Shown: positions 1-5,324 of the stretch, piece after piece
Layout of the letters: each line of letters begins with the position of its first letter
How positions within the stretch are numbered: position 1 is the first letter of the stretch
Origin: JABIBU01 sp964464685
GTDB taxonomy: Bacteria; Patescibacteriota; Patescibacteriia; Magasanikbacterales; UBA922
NCBI GenBank assembly: GCA_964464685.1
Contig: CAYXGV010000051.1
Span: forward strand, 1-6,856
Reading direction: 5' to 3'
Length of the DNA: 6,856 nt
Made by a program: the position numbers and the translations under genes
The notes under the pieces: generated by a model
Databases searched by the model: none
Seen by the model: the letters and a program-made list of their open reading frames with translations, nothing else
Told to the model about the DNA's origin: nothing

Positions 1-82
1 TTGTATTTTGTTTCTTTTTTTTACTTTTATTTTTAATTTTCAATCGTGATTGTATTAAGTAGATAAAACATAAACACTAAAC

Positions 83-114
83 AAAAATCCTTCGCACTAT
101 TGCGGAGGATTTTT
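83..114. terminator. Bidirectional intrinsic terminator
   Basis: A 14-bp stem (arms 83-96 and 101-114, one G-T wobble) closes a CTAT tetraloop and is flanked by A and T runs on both sides, so it should terminate on either strand. On the minus strand it is the first strong terminator downstream of the metallophosphoesterase gene. On the plus strand it would serve a gene left of the window. Bases 1-82 are AT-rich and hold nothing else I can support. Confidence 0.75.
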
Positions 115-115
115 T

Positions 116-248
116 ATCCCCTCTAGAGAGGGGTGCACACTTGTCCCGCCGTAGCTTTAGCGGAGGAGGACGAAGTGGCGGGGTGTGTTGGTCAGAACTA
201 ACGAACACACCCCAAGCACTACGTGTCTTGCCCCTCTCAAGAGGGGAT
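116..248. mobile_element. MITE-like palindromic element, non-coding
   Basis: The 133-bp element is bounded by 18-bp inverted ends: ATCCCCTCTAGAGAGGGG at 116-133 and, on the other strand, ATCCCCTCTTGAGAGGGG at 231-248 (17 of 18 identical). Each end is itself nearly palindromic. Inside are two more hairpins: CCCGCC with GGCGGG (144-182 region), and a 10-bp stem GGGGTGTGTT with AACACACCCC (about 179-214). No reading frame of note lies inside. It is more GC-rich than its surroundings and sits directly against the T run of the terminator at 83-114; a TTT on both sides is the only possible target duplication. I recall similar motifs as dispersed repeats in Parcubacteria-type genomes, but copy number cannot be seen here. 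It could be a non-autonomous transposon or a REP-like element. Confidence 0.6.
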
Positions 249-274
249 TTTAAAATACCATAAAGGCAGTTTTT

Positions 275-320
275 ACTATGAACTAATAACTAAGAACTAT
301 GAACTCCGAACCCCGAACTA
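275..320 (-). repeat. Heptanucleotide array ending on a stop codon
   Basis: Six consecutive 7-bp units fill 279-320, with a partial seventh at 275-278. On the minus strand each unit is a variant of TAGTTCN (TAGTTCG, GAGTTCA, TAGTTAT and so on). The first three bases of the first unit (318-320) are the TAG stop codon of the metallophosphoesterase gene. Later units carry further TAGs 21, 28, 35 and 42 nt downstream, which together cover all three frames. Confidence 0.75.
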
Positions 321-1283
321 TTTTATAGTCAACATCACAATCTCCGGTGGATTAAATAACCTCGCCCTTGTACCAGATTCGCCAATACCAGAAGTGACAA
401 AAAATTTCATTCCTTCAAATTCATTTAAGCCTTGATACCATTCAGCCGGTAATATGTCATCTACTCGTCCCAATGGTCCGACGAAAGGTAATCTAACTTG
501 TCCGCCGTGGGTGTGACCAGACAACATTAAATCTATATTGTATTTATAAGCTTGGAAAACTGCTAAGGGATTGTGAATCAGGGTAATAGTAGAAATATCT
601 TCAGTTCTTTTTTCTAAAACAGAATAATCAAGTTTATCCGCCCAAATTGAGTCACCGCCGAATAAATAAAATTTTTGTTCATTGACTTCTATTTCTTGCA
701 ATTCATTTACTAAATATTTAATTCCAAAAGATTCAACAATTTGTTTGGTTTCTTCACTAACATCGCCAGTACGGTATTTTGGATCATTAATTGATTTGCC
801 ACCGCCAATGCCATATTCATGATTACCGTGGATAGCATAAATGGGGATAGTTTTGGCAACTTCAGCCATTGGAGATAAATATTTGGCTTCATTTTTTTCA
901 TAAAATTCATTATCTACAATATCACCGACAATAAAAACTAAATCAGGTTTTAATTCTAAAATTCTGTTGGCTACTTTTTGCACGTATTTTTCTTTTTTAG
1001 AATTACCAACTTGAAAGTCAGCCACCAAGGCAATTTTAATGGGAGAGTTTATTTTGTCCAAATCAATAGTTTGATAATTTGTGATTATTAAATTTGGTTC
1101 AATAAAACTACCATAAAAAATAATAACTGTGGATAGGAGTAATAATATAGAAAAAAATAGGCTTAAATTTTTGTGTTTATTTTCCCATGAGCCTTTTCTT
1201 TTTTTTCTGGAATATAATAAAATAACCGCAGGTAGAGCAGTTATTGTGATAAGTAGAATTATCAAGATATCAAAGAATTTCAT
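318..1283 (-). CDS. Membrane-anchored calcineurin-like metallophosphoesterase
   Basis: This 321-residue protein probably hydrolyses phosphoesters outside the cytoplasm using a two-metal centre; the substrate is unknown. Two membrane helices lie at about residues 4-24 and 40-60. The basic loop between them (RKKRK, 26-30) should be cytoplasmic, which places the catalytic domain (from about 82) on the outer face, as in YkuE-type enzymes. Metal-site motifs appear in order: D89-F-Q91, GDIVD (120-124), GNHE (153-156), H237 in IHNP, and GHTHGG (256-261). The first motif is normally D-x-H; here the His is Gln, an unusual change at a metal ligand. The ATG is chosen because AAGG sits 5 nt upstream and the hydrophobic N-terminus follows at once. 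The gene starts 13 nt after tRNA-Leu on the same strand, has no separate visible promoter, and is probably co-transcribed. The family call is firm; the substrate is not. Confidence 0.9.
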   Translation of the reverse strand: MKFFDILIILLITITALPAVILLYSRKKRKGSWENKHKNLSLFFSILLLLSTVIIFYGSFIEPNLIITNYQTIDLDKINSPIKIALVADFQVGNSKKEKYVQKVANRILELKPDLVFIVGDIVDNEFYEKNEAKYLSPMAEVAKTIPIYAIHGNHEYGIGGGKSINDPKYRTGDVSEETKQIVESFGIKYLVNELQEIEVNEQKFYLFGGDSIWADKLDYSVLEKRTEDISTITLIHNPLAVFQAYKYNIDLMLSGHTHGGQVRLPFVGPLGRVDDILPAEWYQGLNEFEGMKFFVTSGIGESGTRARLFNPPEIVMLTIK

Positions 1284-1296
1284 AATTACCTTTTTG

Positions 1297-1378
1297 TGCC
1301 GCTGGTCGGAATCGAACCGACATGAGTTGCCTCACACGATTTTGAGTCGTGCGTGTCTACCAATTTCACCACAGCGGC
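1297..1378 (-). tRNA. tRNA-Leu (anticodon CAA)
   Basis: The minus strand folds into a complete 82-nt type II tRNA. The acceptor GCCGCTG pairs with CAGCGGC. The D arm contains the leucine-type run ending TTGGTAGA. The anticodon stem CACGA/TCGTG encloses CTCAAAA (1340-1346) with CAA at 1342-1344. A long variable arm (TGAG-GCAA-CTCA) is followed by the T arm GTCGG-TTCGATT-CCGAC. It reads the leucine codon UUG. The discriminator base is A at 1297 and no CCA is encoded, so a nucleotidyltransferase must add it. A consensus promoter lies just upstream, and the metallophosphoesterase ATG is 13 nt beyond the 3' end, so tRNA 3' processing would also define that mRNA's 5' end. Confidence 0.96.
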
Positions 1379-1395
1379 TTGCAAATAACAGGTAC

Positions 1396-1424
1396 ATTAT
1401 ACAAAATATTCTTTTTTTTGTCAA
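1396..1424 (-). promoter_or_regulatory. Consensus sigma-70 promoter of tRNA-Leu
   Basis: On the minus strand TTGACA (1424-1419) and TATAAT (1401-1396) both match consensus perfectly and are separated by exactly 17 nt. The predicted start is near 1389, about 10 nt before the tRNA 5' end at 1378. It is the strongest promoter in the window and most likely also drives the downstream metallophosphoesterase gene. Confidence 0.85.
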
Positions 1425-1428
1425 TATG

Positions 1429-1437
1429 TGTTATAAT
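1429..1437 (+). promoter_or_regulatory. Putative extended -10 promoter for parA
   Basis: TG-T-TATAAT at 1429-1437 is a perfect extended -10 element facing parA. The -35 position 17 nt upstream (1409-1414, TTCTTT) is poor, which is compatible with an extended -10 promoter. It lies back to back with the tRNA-Leu promoter, whose -35 box ends at 1424. Transcription from about 1444 would give parA a leader of roughly 167 nt made of palindromic repeats. Confidence 0.45.
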
Positions 1438-1447
1438 AAGCATTGAT

Positions 1448-1532
1448 TCCGCCCAAGGCGGACAAGCGGTTTATACCGCGTAGCTTGCTACGAAAATTTC
1501 CTATGGTGATACCCCGTCAGCTTGCTGCGGGG
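1448..1532. repeat. Cluster of short palindromes with AGCTTGCT cores
   Basis: Four hairpins follow one another: TCCGCC/GGCGGA (1448-1462), GCGG/CCGC (1466-1479), CGTAGC-TT-GCTACG (1479-1492), and CCCCG-CAGC-TT-GCTG-CGGGG (1512-1532, one bulged T). The last two share a frame, ATACC, stem, AGCTTGCT core, stem, then AAATTTC or AAATTC, so they look like two diverged copies of one unit about 37 bp apart. The GC-rich stems contrast with the AT-rich surroundings. The cluster lies in the presumed parA 5' leader. Confidence 0.6.
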
Positions 1533-1547
1533 AAATTCATTAATACA

Positions 1548-1602
1548 GATTAAAACTGATTATTTGTTTTGGTGTTAAAATCAGTATAAATCAGTTTAAA
1601 TC
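1548..1602. repeat. Inverted repeat with decamer periodicity before parA
   Basis: GATTAAAACTGATT (1548-1561) is inverted as AATCAGTTTAAATC (1589-1602) with one mismatch. The right arm also shows a 10-bp period built on AAATCAGTNT. It ends 8 nt before the parA ATG and occupies the place where a Shine-Dalgarno site would be; none is visible. Confidence 0.5.
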
Positions 1603-1610
1603 AATGCTTT

Positions 1611-2378
1611 ATGGCCCGTGTAATTTCAGTAGTTAATCAAAAAGGTGGGGTGGGTAAGACCACTACTGCTATGAATCTATCCGCCTATTTGGCAGAAATG
1701 GGTAATTTTGTGCTATTGGTAGATTTGGACTCTCAGGGCAATGCTTCTAGTGGTTTTGGGTTTAGTCGAGAGAATTTACCTCATGGTATTTATGAAGCGT
1801 TATCACAACAAAAGCGATTACACGATATTATTTTGAATACGGCCCACGAAGGTTTGCGGATTGCTCCAAGCACACCAAATTTGGCGGGAGCCAATATAGA
1901 GTTGGTTGATGTGGAACGTCGTGAATTTAGACTTCACGATCTTTTGGAAGAAGTTAAACATGCCTATGATTATATAATTATTGATTGTCCGCCATCTTTG
2001 GGTTTACTTACTATCAATGGTTTGGTAGCAGCTGATGAATTACTTATCCCAGTTCAAGCTGAATATTATGCTTTGGAAGGATTGAGTCAACTATTGCAAA
2101 CTATTAACCTTATCCGAGAACATATCAAGCCCGAATTAAATATTTTGGGTGCAGTAATCACCATGTTTGATAAGCGCACCAAATTATCAGGTGATGTGAT
2201 GGATGAATTATATAAATATTTTCCAGATACTATTTTCCGTTCTGTTATTCCACGCACTGTCCGTCTAGCCGAGGCTCCAAGTTTTGGTAAATCAATTTTG
2301 CACTATGATCCCAACGGCAAAGGAGCCAGAGCCTACGAGAGATTGGCGAGGGAAATAGTTGAAAAACATTCTAAATAA
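1611..2378 (+). CDS. parA: ParA/Soj chromosome-partitioning ATPase
   Basis: ParA is a cytoplasmic ATPase that binds the nucleoid as an ATP dimer and, with ParB bound to parS sites, moves replicated origins apart. All family motifs are present in 255 residues: deviant Walker A KGGVGKTT (11-18, signature lysine K11 and catalytic K16), Walker A' with D38 and D40 before SQGN, Walker B IIIDCPPS (123-129, D125), and the conserved RTVRLAEAPSFGKSI segment (215-229). The length and immediate N-terminal P-loop are those of chromosomal Soj-type ParA; there is no N-terminal helix-turn-helix of the plasmid P1/F type. The ATG at 1611 begins the canonical MARVISVVNQKGG sequence, so the start is secure despite having no Shine-Dalgarno site. 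It is followed by parB on the same strand after a 145-bp repeat-filled gap. Confidence 0.96.
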   Translation: MARVISVVNQKGGVGKTTTAMNLSAYLAEMGNFVLLVDLDSQGNASSGFGFSRENLPHGIYEALSQQKRLHDIILNTAHEGLRIAPSTPNLAGANIELVDVERREFRLHDLLEEVKHAYDYIIIDCPPSLGLLTINGLVAADELLIPVQAEYYALEGLSQLLQTINLIREHIKPELNILGAVITMFDKRTKLSGDVMDELYKYFPDTIFRSVIPRTVRLAEAPSFGKSILHYDPNGKGARAYERLAREIVEKHSK

Positions 2379-2381
2379 AAG

Positions 2382-2487
2382 ATACCAATATACAAATAAT
2401 ACTAATTATACTAATGCTATACTAATATTTTTCTAGGAAGGAATTCGTATAGCATTAGTATAATTAGTAAATTCGTATATTAGTATA
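2382..2487. repeat. Long inverted repeat between parA and parB
   Basis: Two arms of about 41 nt (2382-2422 and 2447-2487) flank a 24-nt loop. The inner 22 bp (2401-2422 with 2447-2468) pair perfectly; the outer part has a few mismatches and one offset base. The arms are almost pure A/T with recurring TACTAAT spaced 9-11 bp. It fills most of the intercistronic gap and would form a very stable hairpin in a parA-parB transcript. No T run follows, so it is not a typical terminator. No coding sequence is visible in the gap (2379-2523). Confidence 0.75.
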
Positions 2488-2523
2488 TGATTTTATATAT
2501 TTTCTTTTTAATGTAAATATACT

Positions 2524-3381
2524 ATGGCTTTAGGCAAAGGATTAAATTCACTTATTCCACAACAAAAATTTCGCAAGATGATTCGTCGAGAAACTGGTAG
2601 TGTTGATAATGGTGAAAAAGTTTGGCAGATTCCTATTTCTGAAATAATACCAAACTCCGAACAACCTCGGCGTAATTTTTCCCATCAAGAATTGGAAGAT
2701 TTGGTAGTTTCAATAAAAAAACATGGTGTTTTGCAACCAATTACTGTCACTGAAAAAGATGATGGTGGTTATGAATTAATTGCTGGTGAACGTCGTTTGC
2801 GTGCTTCACAAATTGCTGGACTCGCAACTGTACCAGCTTTGGTTCGCAACGCGACTCGGCAAGAAAAATTAGAGTTTGCTCTTATTGAAAATATTCAAAG
2901 ACAAAATTTAAACCCAATTGAAGAGGCTTTTGCTTATGAACGTCTCATGCAAGAATTTGGTTTGACTCAAGAACAAGTGGCTGAACAAGTTGGTAAAGCA
3001 CGATCAACTGTGGCCAACATGGTTCGTTTGCTTGATTTGCCAGAAGAAATTCAAAAAGCTTTGATGGATGGAAAATTAAGTCCTGGAAAAGCCAAAGCCC
3101 TACTTAGTTTAAAAGATGTTAAAGAACAAAAAGCTGTTTTTGCGAGTATGATGGGCGAGAGTATGACGGTTCGAGATGTAGAGCAAACAGTTGCTGCCAA
3201 AGGTCCTCAATCCCGCAAAGGTTCAGTTCGTCGTGATCCAAATCTAATTGCTTCAGAACAACTATTACAAGATCGTCTCGGCACCAAGGTCCACATCACC
3301 GGGCGAGGGGATAAAGGTACAATCGTGATTGAATATTATTCTAAAGGGGAGCTGAGGAAGTTGATTTCCGAATTATCTTAA
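2524..3381 (+). CDS. parB: ParB/Spo0J partition protein, CTP-dependent clamp
   Basis: ParB binds parS near the replication origin, loads as a CTP-gated sliding clamp, and stimulates ParA. The 285 residues carry the full domain order. The N-terminal ALGKGLNSLI (2-11) is the ParA-interacting motif. The nucleotide-binding domain has EQPRRNF (46-52), GERRLRA (88-94) and ENIQR (122-126). A helix-turn-helix lies around 147-170 (LTQEQVAEQVGKARSTVANM), with GKLSPGKAKALL following at 183-194. A short basic linker (about 226-240) leads to the C-terminal dimerization domain (243-285, GTIVIEYYSKGELRKLI). The ATG at 2524 gives the conserved N-terminus, although the preceding bases are AT-only and lack a Shine-Dalgarno site. 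The gene converges with rel, and its TAA stop opens a 7-bp repeat array. No clear parS site is visible in this window. Confidence 0.96.
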   Translation: MALGKGLNSLIPQQKFRKMIRRETGSVDNGEKVWQIPISEIIPNSEQPRRNFSHQELEDLVVSIKKHGVLQPITVTEKDDGGYELIAGERRLRASQIAGLATVPALVRNATRQEKLEFALIENIQRQNLNPIEEAFAYERLMQEFGLTQEQVAEQVGKARSTVANMVRLLDLPEEIQKALMDGKLSPGKAKALLSLKDVKEQKAVFASMMGESMTVRDVEQTVAAKGPQSRKGSVRRDPNLIASEQLLQDRLGTKVHITGRGDKGTIVIEYYSKGELRKLISELS

Positions 3382-3406
3382 GGAATAAGGAATAAGGAGT
3401 AAGGAA
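3379..3406 (+). repeat. TAAGGAA heptamer array starting at the parB stop
   Basis: Four tandem 7-bp units, three TAAGGAA and one TAAGGAG, begin with the TAA stop codon of parB (3379-3381) and end just before the terminator stem. Because 7 leaves remainder 1 when divided by 3, the TAA of successive units falls in all three reading frames. Confidence 0.85.
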
Positions 3407-3411
3407 TAAAC

Positions 3412-3433
3412 AAACCCGTGATAAGCGGGTTTT
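3412..3433. terminator. Shared terminator of convergent parB and rel
   Basis: A 7-bp stem AAACCCG (3412-3418) and CGGGTTT (3426-3432) with a 7-nt loop is followed on the plus strand by TTTTGTTGTGTTTTG and on the minus strand by GTTTATT. It can end parB transcripts and act as a backstop for rel transcripts. Between it and the rel array (3434-3508) I see only AT-rich sequence. Confidence 0.75.
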
Positions 3434-3508
3434 GTTGTGTTTTGTGTAATTTTTTTATTTCACGATTTTACAATAAACATCCTTAATTTTCTTCAAAAAA
3501 TCCAATCA

Positions 3509-3543
3509 TAACTTATACCTTATAGCTTATGACTTATGGCTGA
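3509..3543 (-). repeat. Heptamer array at the 3' end of rel
   Basis: Four 7-bp units (3509-3536) read on the minus strand as variants of TAAGNNA (TAAGTCA, TAAGCTA, TAAGGTA, TAAGTTA). A degenerate unit joins them to the rel TAA stop at 3547-3545. TAA recurs every 7 nt and so falls in all three frames; the first repeat TAA lies 11 nt after the rel stop. Confidence 0.7.
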
Positions 3544-3544
3544 A

Positions 3545-5041
3545 TTACTCTTTCTTCTTAAACCAAGCCGGCAACAGACCACCTTGATTTCGGATATAGT
3601 TGTTGATATGTTCTTTGGCTGTGTGGGTTTTGACAAATTTGAGCCAGTCACGACTGGGGCCTTTGCGTTTTTTATCAATGATAATTTCGATTACGTCGCC
3701 ATTTTTGAGGCCAGTATCAAGACTAGTCATTTGTTCGTTGACAATGGCACCGGTGCATTTACTGCCAATCTCGGTGTGGATGTGGTAGGCAAAATCAACT
3801 GGGGTAGCGCCTTCGGGTAGGTCAATTACATCGCCTTTGGGAGTAAAAACAAAAATACGCGATTGTAAAAAATCAACTTTTATTTCTTCTAGATCAGATA
3901 ATTTATTCAAGACATCTTTTTGAATTTCAGCCAATTCCTTTACCCATTGAATTTTTTTGGCTGGTCTTTTGGCGCCGGTTTCATCATAATGCCAATGGGC
4001 AGCAGCACCGAATTCAGCTTCTTCATGCATTTCAGCCGTGCGGATTTGAAACTCTACTACTTCGCCGTTGTCAGTAAAAACAGTCGTATGCAAAGATTGG
4101 TAACCATTTGGTTTTGGTTGAGAAATATAATCTTTGATCCGGCCCTTGATTGGTTTCCAAATTTTGTGAAGTATTCCCAAAGTAGCATAGCAATCGGCAA
4201 TTGTTGGTACGATTACACGTAGAGCAACTAAATCATAAATTTTTGCTACTTCATTATTTTTGCGCTCCAGTTTTAAATAAAAACTATAAAGGCGTTTTTT
4301 TCTTCCGCTTATAAAATTAATTTTTACTCCGGCGGCTTCCAATTTTTCTTTAGCGCTTTCTTGTAATTTTTCAATAAAAGTTTCTTTGTCTTTTAATCTT
4401 TCGTCACGAATTTTTTTGGCTTTTTGATATTCTTTGGGGTAAACATATTCAAATGATAGATCTTCTAATTGGCCTTTGAATTCGTCCATACCCAAACGAC
4501 CAGCAATTGGGGCGTAGATTTCTAAACTTTCCAGAGCAATGCGGTAACGTTTTTGAGGTGGTAAAGCATCTAATGTGGTAAGATTGTGGATACGATCAGC
4601 AAATTTTAAAATCATAACCCGAATGTCTTCGGCCATGGCTACAAACATTTTTCGCAAATTTTCAATATACCTTTCCACCCCACGATATTTTAATTTCCCT
4701 AATTTGGTGATACCTTTTACCATACTAGCTACTTCGGTACCGAAGTTTTTTTCTATTTCTTCTAGAGTCACCTTGGTATCCTCGGGTACATCGTGGAGTA
4801 GGGCAGCAGTAATGATAATTGGATCAATTCTTAAATCTGCCAAGATGTGAGCAGTAGCGAGTGGGTGAATGATATAAGGTTCACCGGATTTTCTTTTTTG
4901 TCCATCGTGAGCAGTTTTGGCAAATTCAAAAGCCAGTTTGATCATATCGGAATCAGATTTGGGGGCGTATAATTCAACTTTTTTTATCAGCGATTCTATT
5001 GTCGGTTTTTTGCTCATATTTTTTTTCTTTTCCCATAACAT
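3545..5041 (-). CDS. rel: RelA/SpoT-family (p)ppGpp synthetase/hydrolase, short form
   Basis: Rel makes the alarmone (p)ppGpp from ATP and GDP/GTP and degrades it, setting the stringent response. The hydrolase HD site looks intact: R50, H59, HDVPED (83-88), and ADRIHN (148-153). The synthetase domain carries YDLVALRVI (269-277, D270), GRIKDYI and PKPNGYQSLHT (300-319), and EFQIRT (330-335) with AAAHWHY. A TGS domain follows at about 395-455 with AYHIHTEIG, the segment that senses the uncharged tRNA end in long Rel proteins. The chain stops at 498 residues, soon after TGS; family members of about 700-750 continue into helical, zinc-finger or conserved-cysteine and ACT domains, absent here. The start is uncertain: 5041 gives the longest form, while an ATG at 5017 (MSKKP) behind an A-rich leader is equally plausible. 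Neither has a good Shine-Dalgarno site. The gene is convergent with parB. Confidence 0.93.
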   Translation of the reverse strand: MLWEKKKNMSKKPTIESLIKKVELYAPKSDSDMIKLAFEFAKTAHDGQKRKSGEPYIIHPLATAHILADLRIDPIIITAALLHDVPEDTKVTLEEIEKNFGTEVASMVKGITKLGKLKYRGVERYIENLRKMFVAMAEDIRVMILKFADRIHNLTTLDALPPQKRYRIALESLEIYAPIAGRLGMDEFKGQLEDLSFEYVYPKEYQKAKKIRDERLKDKETFIEKLQESAKEKLEAAGVKINFISGRKKRLYSFYLKLERKNNEVAKIYDLVALRVIVPTIADCYATLGILHKIWKPIKGRIKDYISQPKPNGYQSLHTTVFTDNGEVVEFQIRTAEMHEEAEFGAAAHWHYDETGAKRPAKKIQWVKELAEIQKDVLNKLSDLEEIKVDFLQSRIFVFTPKGDVIDLPEGATPVDFAYHIHTEIGSKCTGAIVNEQMTSLDTGLKNGDVIEIIIDKKRKGPSRDWLKFVKTHTAKEHINNYIRNQGGLLPAWFKKKE

Positions 5042-5078
5042 CTATTTTGCCATTTTTTCTTGGAAAAAGCAAGTACTC

Positions 5079-5107
5079 TTGACAAAAGAGCAAAAATGTG
5101 CTATACT
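5079..5107 (+). promoter_or_regulatory. Strong sigma-70 promoter of candidate sRNA 1
   Basis: TTGACA (5079-5084) is followed after exactly 17 nt by TATACT (5102-5107), one base from consensus. Seven nucleotides further is G5114, the predicted start. It points away from rel, and no protein-coding frame with a start signal lies downstream on this strand. Confidence 0.8.
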
Positions 5108-5113
5108 ATATAA

Positions 5114-5182
5114 GGTAATGTAAAGGTTAGGTACCTTCAAGGCCTAAGGAAAACTCCAGTTGTAAGACGGGAGTTTTTCTTT
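5114..5182 (+). ncRNA. Candidate small RNA 1 (about 69 nt)
   Basis: This unit is defined by a near-consensus promoter and an intrinsic terminator (stem 5150-5157 with 5170-5177). It would begin with GGUAAUGUAAAGG (5114-5126), contain a small hairpin from UUAGG (5127-5131) and CCUAA (5143-5147), and end in a U-rich tail. There is no start codon with a ribosome site inside. The 13 nt at its predicted 5' end are exactly complementary to 5341-5353 in candidate RNA 2. I do not recognise it as tmRNA, RNase P RNA, 6S or SRP RNA. A leader attenuator is unlikely because no plus-strand gene follows. Promoter and terminator are seen; the RNA itself and its role are inferred. Confidence 0.5.
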
Positions 5183-5183
5183 T
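5150..5183 (+). terminator. Intrinsic terminator of candidate sRNA 1
   Basis: AAAACTCC (5150-5157) pairs with GGAGTTTT (5170-5177) around a 12-nt loop and runs into TTTTTCTTTT. The T tract is on the plus strand; on the minus strand the stem is followed only by TTTTCC, so it terminates mainly plus-strand transcripts. Confidence 0.75.
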
Positions 5184-5253
5184 ATAACCACTAATTTTAA
5201 CACAAATCTGCATGAATATATTTTTGGCTTAAGTTAGCTAAAATAATATAAAA

Positions 5254-5280
5254 GTCCCTCCCTCTATGAGGGGAAGGGAC
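5254..5280. repeat. GC-rich hairpin between the two candidate sRNAs
   Basis: GTCCCTCCCTC (5254-5264) pairs with GAGGG (5268-5272) and AGGGAC (5275-5280), leaving a 2-nt bulge and a 3-nt loop. On the minus strand it is followed by TTTTATATTATTTTA, so it could be a modest minus-strand terminator. Its CCCTC/GAGGG core resembles the ends of the element at 116-248. Around it (5184-5253) I see only AT-rich sequence. Confidence 0.45.
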
Positions 5281-5289
5281 ATTTAGGAT

Positions 5290-5318
5290 TTGATTTTTTT
5301 CTTTAAATATTATATAGT
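5290..5318 (+). promoter_or_regulatory. Promoter of candidate sRNA 2
   Basis: TTGATT (5290-5295) and TATAGT (5313-5318) are separated by 17 nt. Seven nucleotides after the -10 box is G5325, the first base of the long GACAGC/GCTGTC stem. The exact agreement of predicted start and stem start supports the call, although AT-rich DNA makes promoter-like boxes common. Confidence 0.55.
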
Positions 5319-5324
5319 TTATAT

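Noticed and set aside
223..435. A 70-residue plus-strand open frame crossing the element, the array and the phosphoesterase 3' end
   Set aside because: It is built from repeat sequence and antisense coding DNA and has no family features.
41..3331. The 12-mer CAATCGTGATTG at 41-52 and at 3320-3331 inside parB
   Set aside because: In a window of nearly 7 kb, about one repeated 12-mer pair is expected by chance, and the two sites share no context.
3458..3464. TTTCACG as a possible parS site near parB
   Set aside because: It matches only half of the palindromic parS consensus and the other half is absent; nothing better was seen.
275..3543. The short arrays as CRISPR
   Set aside because: Units are only 7 bp with no spacers, and no cas genes are present.
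3536..4222. Plus-strand open frames opposite rel
   Set aside because: They are antisense shadows of a strongly conserved gene, with no ribosome site and no recognisable domain.
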